Shown one piece after another: positions 60,305-64,000 of a stretch of DNA of 64,000 nucleotides (its first letter is position 1; each line of letters opens with the position of its first letter). The notes under the pieces were generated by a model. That model was not told where the DNA came from. It saw nothing but the letters and a program-made list of their open reading frames with translations, and searched no databases. This DNA comes from Pedobacter schmidteae (GTDB lineage Bacteria > Bacteroidota > Bacteroidia > Sphingobacteriales > Sphingobacteriaceae): the NCBI RefSeq assembly GCF_900564155.1, contig NZ_LS999839.1, forward strand, positions 3,841,097-3,905,096, in the 5' to 3' direction. The position numbers and the translations under genes are program-made.

Positions 60305-61258
60305 ATGGACAAGAAATTATTTTACGTATTTTTTTTATCGGGAATATCTCTGACAGTTTCGTGTGGTACTGTAAAGGATCCGGGTATTAGAAATGCCCTG
60401 TTTAGTAGTAACTGCAATCAGCGTAACCTATACAATTATACAGTTGAGCAGTTGCCAACGCCTTTATACAAGCAACAGCTATCGAAACGTTTGACGCGGT
60501 ATTTTGATCACAATACATTGAATATTGCTAATGCCATAGGTATACTGAATCTGATAGACAAATATATTGAACTTCGGTCTGATAAGGACAGTACCTCTTT
60601 GATCTCACGCTTGTCGGTACTTGAAGTCAGACAGAAAATTGATCATAAGATAAATACTGCCTCTATTGAGATTTCTGCTATTTCTTCTGAGATGGATTGT
60701 GAAGAAGAACGGATAAGTCAGGTAGCAAATTATTTGTCATCACGACAGGATGAGCGTGAGTCAAAGCTTACGAAAGGGGCTATTGTAGTTGGGGCCCTAG
60801 GTGCAATTTTGACCGGTGGCCTGATAAAGAACGATGCTGCAAGCAACTCGGTAGGAATTACTACTGGTGTTGCTGAGGCGGGCCTGGGGGTGGCGATGTT
60901 GTTCAATAAGGAATCTGTAGAATTTCATCATGAGCGAAATGCGCTAAAGGATGTTTGGTTTAATACTTCTACATCTAACATTTTTCCTCCTCTGATATGG
61001 TATTATCTGAATTATAAGAATCCAGAGATTGGTCAAAATAAGTCTTTGAGGGATCAGATGGTTGAAAAATGGATTAACCTCGGCCAGATTGATCTTGATC
61101 CAAAAAAATCATCCTTGGAATTGTTCTTTGGTAGAGGAGGGGAGTATGCTACCGATCAATTGGAGAACAGAGCAGATATGTATGATCAACTGGAATCAAA
61201 TATTACACTGATGAAGCAGGATCTGAAGGCACTTTCTCTGGAAATTGATAAGATTTAA
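60305..61258 (+). CDS. Lipoprotein of unknown function
   Basis: This 317-residue protein has a lipoprotein signal (SLTVSCG, cysteine 20), a helical body, a hydrophobic Gly-rich segment (~158-200, GAIVVGALGAILTGGLI) and a C-terminal helix. No family is recognised. It is divergent from the crt operon and convergent with the phosphate permease gene. It may insert into or span a membrane at the Gly-rich segment. Confidence 0.65.
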   Translation: MDKKLFYVFFLSGISLTVSCGTVKDPGIRNALFSSNCNQRNLYNYTVEQLPTPLYKQQLSKRLTRYFDHNTLNIANAIGILNLIDKYIELRSDKDSTSLISRLSVLEVRQKIDHKINTASIEISAISSEMDCEEERISQVANYLSSRQDERESKLTKGAIVVGALGAILTGGLIKNDAASNSVGITTGVAEAGLGVAMLFNKESVEFHHERNALKDVWFNTSTSNIFPPLIWYYLNYKNPEIGQNKSLRDQMVEKWINLGQIDLDPKKSSLELFFGRGGEYATDQLENRADMYDQLESNITLMKQDLKALSLEIDKI

Positions 61259-61264
61259 TTTATC

Positions 61265-61292
61265 ATTGGCTTGTTACACGAGCAATTGTTTT
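61265..61292. terminator. Weak bidirectional terminator candidate
   Basis: GCTTGT, loop TAC and ACGAGC (one G-U pair) are flanked by ATT/AAT, then TGTTTTAAAAAA. It lies between convergent genes. Confidence 0.45.
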
Positions 61293-61306
61293 AAAAAACG
61301 AAACAA

Positions 61307-62296
61307 CTAAAATGCTATCCATTTCAGGAGATAATGTATTAACGCAGCAAGCAATCCTGTAGCAGGAATCGTTAATACCCAGGCGTACAGAATAGGGATA
61401 GTCACACCCCAGCGTACTGCCGAAATTCTCTTGATTGCACCAACTCCAATAATAGCACCTGTAATTGTATGCGTTGTACTTACGGGAATACCCAATATGC
61501 TGGTAGAAAAAAGAGTAATTGCTCCGGAAGTTTCGGCGCTGAACCCTTCAAATGGCTTTAAATTTGTTATTTTCGACCCCATAGTCTTAACAATACGCCA
61601 GCCGCCAAGTAGTGTACCTAAACCCATGGCACTATGGCAGGATATGACCACCCAAAACGGTATCGTTGCATTTTTATCTAGTTCTCCGGCCGCAATAAGG
61701 GCTACGGCTATAATACCCATGATTTTTTGTGCATCATTTGCACCATGACCAATACTAAAAGCAGCTGCTGAAAGTAATTGAAGTTTTTTAAAATATCTGC
61801 TAACCGTTCCCCGATTAGAATTTTTACAAATCCAGGTGACCAATGTGGATATCAATATGGAAATCATCATGCCAATTAGAGGTGCTAAAAAAATAAACAG
61901 GATGATTTTTAAAACTGCGCTATATATAACCACTCCAAAACCAGCGCCAGCAATAGCTGCTCCAACAAAACCGCCAATGAGGGTGTGAGATGAGCTGGAA
62001 GGGAGCCCAAAAAACCAGGTGGCCAGATTCCATAAAATAGCCGCCAGTAACCCGGCTATCAGTACCTGCATGGTTACAATTTCGGGATGAACAATACCTT
62101 TGGCAATGGTGTTGGCTACATGAAGTTTAAAAATCAGATATGAAATGAAATTGAAAAAGGCTGCCCATAAAACAGCCAATCGAGGAGATAAAACTCTTGT
62201 GCCTACAATTGTAGCGATAGAATTAGCTGCATCATGAAAGCCATTGATGACATCAAATAACAAAGCTAGTCCAATAACTATGATAAGTATGGTCAT
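61307..62296 (-). CDS. PiT-family inorganic phosphate transporter
   Basis: This 329-residue protein has about ten membrane segments and the two PiT signature repeats: FDVINGFHDAANSIATIVGT near the N-terminus and FSIGHGANDAQKIMGIIAVA in the second half. It carries phosphate (often with a metal) into the cell using the proton gradient. A purine-rich GGAAGGGGGAGG lies just before the ATG and would be an unusually strong ribosome binding site for this phylum. No PhoU-like gene is adjacent. Confidence 0.93.
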   Translation of the reverse strand: MTILIIVIGLALLFDVINGFHDAANSIATIVGTRVLSPRLAVLWAAFFNFISYLIFKLHVANTIAKGIVHPEIVTMQVLIAGLLAAILWNLATWFFGLPSSSSHTLIGGFVGAAIAGAGFGVVIYSAVLKIILFIFLAPLIGMMISILISTLVTWICKNSNRGTVSRYFKKLQLLSAAAFSIGHGANDAQKIMGIIAVALIAAGELDKNATIPFWVVISCHSAMGLGTLLGGWRIVKTMGSKITNLKPFEGFSAETSGAITLFSTSILGIPVSTTHTITGAIIGVGAIKRISAVRWGVTIPILYAWVLTIPATGLLAALIHYLLKWIAF

Positions 62297-62477
62297 ACCT
62301 CCCCCTTCCAGTATGAATTTTACTATATTAGTACTTAAAGTTACGAAATAGAAATTACTTTGTGGGTGTTTCTCAAAATCCCGGGCAGGTAAGTGGTTTT
62401 GAAAATCGGTTAATTTTTTGTTAACTTAAAAAATAGCTTAACAAAACAATAATTTAACAAATTATATTCGTTGTCTT

Positions 62478-62485
62478 ACCTTTGC
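62478..62485 (+). promoter_or_regulatory. TACCTTTG promoter box
   Basis: An exact TAnnTTTG match lies 3 bp before the GTG at 62489, implying a leaderless or near-leaderless transcript for the small gene, or a start codon that is wrong. Confidence 0.45.
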
Positions 62486-62488
62486 GCA

Positions 62489-62737
62489 GTGAATTTACCT
62501 ATTTTTATATTTCATGAAATCGTCATTCGGCTTGACGAAATTAATCCTGCGATAGGAAGGTATAAGTCCAGTATAAACGAAGGTGAAGTACATGTATTGT
62601 CAACAGAGAATGGGACATTAATTGTTCCAACGCATTTCCTGCAGTTGCAATTTCGTGACCCGACGCTGATTGGGAGTACTGATCTGTCGATATTGGCCAA
62701 CAATTTTAGAACAGGCTCTTTAAAGCAGGTCATGTGA
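62489..62737 (+). CDS. Small protein of unknown function, possibly leaderless
   Basis: This 82-residue protein starts at GTG; no ATG is in frame before the last codon. It is acidic and beta-rich (IVIRLDEINPAIGRYKSSIN, GTLIVPTHFLQLQF). It is not recognised and no signal peptide is present. A promoter box sits just upstream and the stop codon lies in the loop of a strong hairpin (62715-62752). Coding status is uncertain. Confidence 0.4.
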   Translation: MNLPIFIFHEIVIRLDEINPAIGRYKSSINEGEVHVLSTENGTLIVPTHFLQLQFRDPTLIGSTDLSILANNFRTGSLKQVM

Positions 62738-62752
62738 CCTGCTTTAAAGAGC
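62715..62752. terminator. 18-bp hairpin over the end of the small gene
   Basis: GCTCTTTAAAGCAGGTCA and TGACCTGCTTTAAAGAGC are perfect 18-bp arms around TG. There is no T-run, but the position between convergent genes fits a bidirectional terminator or RNA-protecting stem. Confidence 0.6.
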
Positions 62753-62775
62753 TGCTAAGTTTTCAGCTTATATGA

Positions 62776-63399
62776 TCATTTCACCGGTTCTCTTAATATT
62801 GTTTTCAGCTTGTGCTGCTCTGTTTTTCTAAAGTCAGATAAGTAGATTTCATGGTGCAAACCATTTTTTTTGAAGCTGTGTTTCTCAAACAATACGTTCA
62901 TTTTTTCTAATGATCCAGGTTCTGTTGAAAAGGGACCGATGTGTAATATTTGAACACATTTTCCTTCATGCATTTCGTAGAACCGGATATCGCCGGCAAG
63001 TACTGATTTCTTTTTTGCCAGTGTTATTTCAATCCCCTTTTTTACATCGTCTGCTGTTACATATTCGGGGAGTCTGATGAGCAGGCGATATTCCCATTCG
63101 CTTCTTGCTATTTTCTGGGGAGCCTCGGCAATAGATATGTTACTGAATTTGTTTTCGTCATACCACCATTGACATTCCAGCTTTGAAACTGTGAAATCTC
63201 TGCCCGCGTCTTTGCATGCAAATTTGATAGCATAGGCCGTAGCGTAAAGCGCCTGGAGTTTTTCAGAAAAGTTTTGGCCTGAAGGATCTCCTTTTCCCGT
63301 TAAGGAAAGAAATTGCGCGGGTTCAATATCAACAATCTCAGCTGTTGTTTTAGCATTGAAGTAGGCTTTATACTGTTTGGTTAAATCTATTTTTTCCAT
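62776..63399 (-). CDS. GyrI-like small-molecule-binding protein
   Basis: The ATG at 63399 gives 207 residues; an upstream in-frame ATG adds seven residues. The protein is of the GyrI-like/AraC effector-binding type with two alpha/beta repeats (AEIVDIEPAQFLSLTGKGDP, ECQWWYDE, EYRLLIRLPEYVTADDVKKG, CVQILHIGPFSTEP) and no DNA-binding domain. Such stand-alone proteins bind hydrophobic or cationic compounds. Function in this organism unknown. Confidence 0.83.
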   Translation of the reverse strand: MEKIDLTKQYKAYFNAKTTAEIVDIEPAQFLSLTGKGDPSGQNFSEKLQALYATAYAIKFACKDAGRDFTVSKLECQWWYDENKFSNISIAEAPQKIARSEWEYRLLIRLPEYVTADDVKKGIEITLAKKKSVLAGDIRFYEMHEGKCVQILHIGPFSTEPGSLEKMNVLFEKHSFKKNGLHHEIYLSDFRKTEQHKLKTILREPVK

Positions 63400-63503
63400 T
63401 ATTTTTATGATGAGACTCAAAGTAAAATAGAAGGACTGACAACAGTATGGCAGTCTGTATCTGGTATCATTTTAAAAAACAGCTGTCATTTAATTGGAAT
63501 TAA

Positions 63504-63854
63504 ATGGATAATACAAGAGTATATAGGATGTCTTTTGCGGGTGTTTACCCGCATTATATTCATAAGGCAGAAAAAAAAGGGCGGACAAAGGAAGAAGTAG
63601 ATGAAATTATATTCTGGCTCACCGGATACAATCAAATAACACTACAGGAGCATATCGACAATAAGACTGACTTTGAAAACTTTTTTGCCAAAGCACCTCA
63701 AATGAATCCAAATGTTTCAAAAATTACGGGAGTGATATGTGGTTACCGGGTGGAAGACATTGAGGATGAGCTTATGCAAAAGGTACGTTATTTGGATAAG
63801 CTTGTAGATGAATTGGCGAAAGGGAAAGCGATGGATAAGATTTTGAGAAAGTAA
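63504..63854 (+). CDS. DUF2200 family protein
   Basis: This 116-residue protein matches the DUF2200 pattern: RVYRMSFAGVYPHYIHKAEK, then RTKEEVDEIIFWLTGY and ICGYRVEDIEDELMQKVRYL. It is full-length for the family. Function not known. It is followed by a long imperfect hairpin. Confidence 0.85.
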   Translation: MDNTRVYRMSFAGVYPHYIHKAEKKGRTKEEVDEIIFWLTGYNQITLQEHIDNKTDFENFFAKAPQMNPNVSKITGVICGYRVEDIEDELMQKVRYLDKLVDELAKGKAMDKILRK

Positions 63855-63864
63855 ATTTTAAGAG

Positions 63865-63919
63865 CTGTCGGCAAAAGTAAGATCGCGTAAATTACGTCAG
63901 GTCTTACCTTTGCCGACAG
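63865..63919 (+). terminator. Long imperfect hairpin after DUF2200
   Basis: CTGTCGGCAAA and TTTGCCGACAG are perfect outer arms; inner AGTAAGA and TCTTACC pair partly. It has little T-tail on the plus strand. It lies between the DUF2200 gene and the convergent SDR remnant, so it may terminate both. Confidence 0.6.
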
Positions 63920-63947
63920 GCGTTATAGTAGCACAGTGTATTTTTAA

Positions 63948-63992
63948 CTACCTGGTTGTGTAGCCACCATTGGCAAAAATAGTCTGACCATA
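63948..63992 (-). pseudogene. C-terminal remnant of a short-chain dehydrogenase
   Basis: On the minus strand, the last codons before a TAG at 63948-63950 read YGQTIFANGGYTTR, the typical end of short-chain dehydrogenases (GQTI-x-x-x-GGY). Two codons further upstream the same frame has a TAA (63993-63995), so the gene is broken or frameshifted at the window edge. Only a fragment is visible. Confidence 0.45.
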
Positions 63993-64000
63993 TTATTTAA

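Overview
The window fits a member of the Bacteroidota, most likely Sphingobacteriaceae and closest in style to Pedobacter. It carries three SusC/SusD pairs, FecR anti-sigma factors with ECF sigma factors, PorP/SprF-type membrane proteins paired with type-B type IX secretion (T9SS) substrates, and DUF6266, DUF6496 and DUF6520-like proteins. It also has TAnnTTTG-type -7 promoter boxes and few Shine-Dalgarno sequences. The genus is inferred from gene families, not from a marker gene.

Layout. (1) 1-10031: two tandem copies of a large T9SS surface-adhesin gene plus a PorP/SprF-like gene; the first adhesin is cut by the window edge. Offset between copies is 7630 bp, and the second adhesin carries nine ~102-residue Ig-like repeats. 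(2) 10036-18513: fecR and an ECF sigma gene diverge from a susC-susD-thioredoxin operon. (3) 18669-20497: a small orphan gene and an orphan fecR, each behind the same candidate ECF promoter; a third copy precedes the big adhesin. (4) 20606-28484: a second susC-susD-TlpA operon, then, on the other strand, a small exported cysteine-containing protein, a MauE-like membrane protein with a CSCGG motif, and a LuxR-type regulator with a dyad operator beside it. (5) 28645-34444: exported proteins of unknown function, one with an in-frame stop codon, an orphan ECF sigma factor and a two-gene lipoprotein operon. (6) 34445-38000: small regulators, Crp-like proteins and a second MauE plus cysteine-peptide pair. 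(7) 38006-43073: a third susC-susD-TlpA operon on the minus strand. Upstream of it lies a strong candidate for an unannotated ~104-nt structured RNA with its own promoter and terminator. (8) 43663-48600: XRE regulators around a 20-bp palindrome, a VapBC-type toxin-antitoxin pair, a Crp-like protein, DUF6266, two short tandem repeats and a CHAP-like amidase gene that may be frameshifted. (9) 48760-50820: a DUF4142-like protein, ECF sigma factor and response regulator. (10) 50839-54597: KTSC protein, LigD and Ku (non-homologous end joining). (11) 54933-59994: a MarR-controlled carotenoid operon that should convert GGPP to zeaxanthin (crtE is not here). (12) 60305-64000: a lipoprotein, a phosphate permease, a GyrI-like protein, DUF2200 and the degenerate tail of a short-chain dehydrogenase.

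How the genes work together. Three themes recur. ECF sigma/FecR circuits control TonB-dependent transporters. Every SusC/SusD pair is followed by a thioredoxin-fold protein, and two of the three have a MauE-like protein and an exported two-cysteine protein nearby, which suggests a thiol-redox function coupled to outer-membrane transport. Surface adhesins are kept with a dedicated PorP-like partner. The best candidates for something undescribed are the minus-strand RNA at 43356-43459, the SusCD-TlpA-MauE-cysteine-peptide association and the three-site ECF promoter set.
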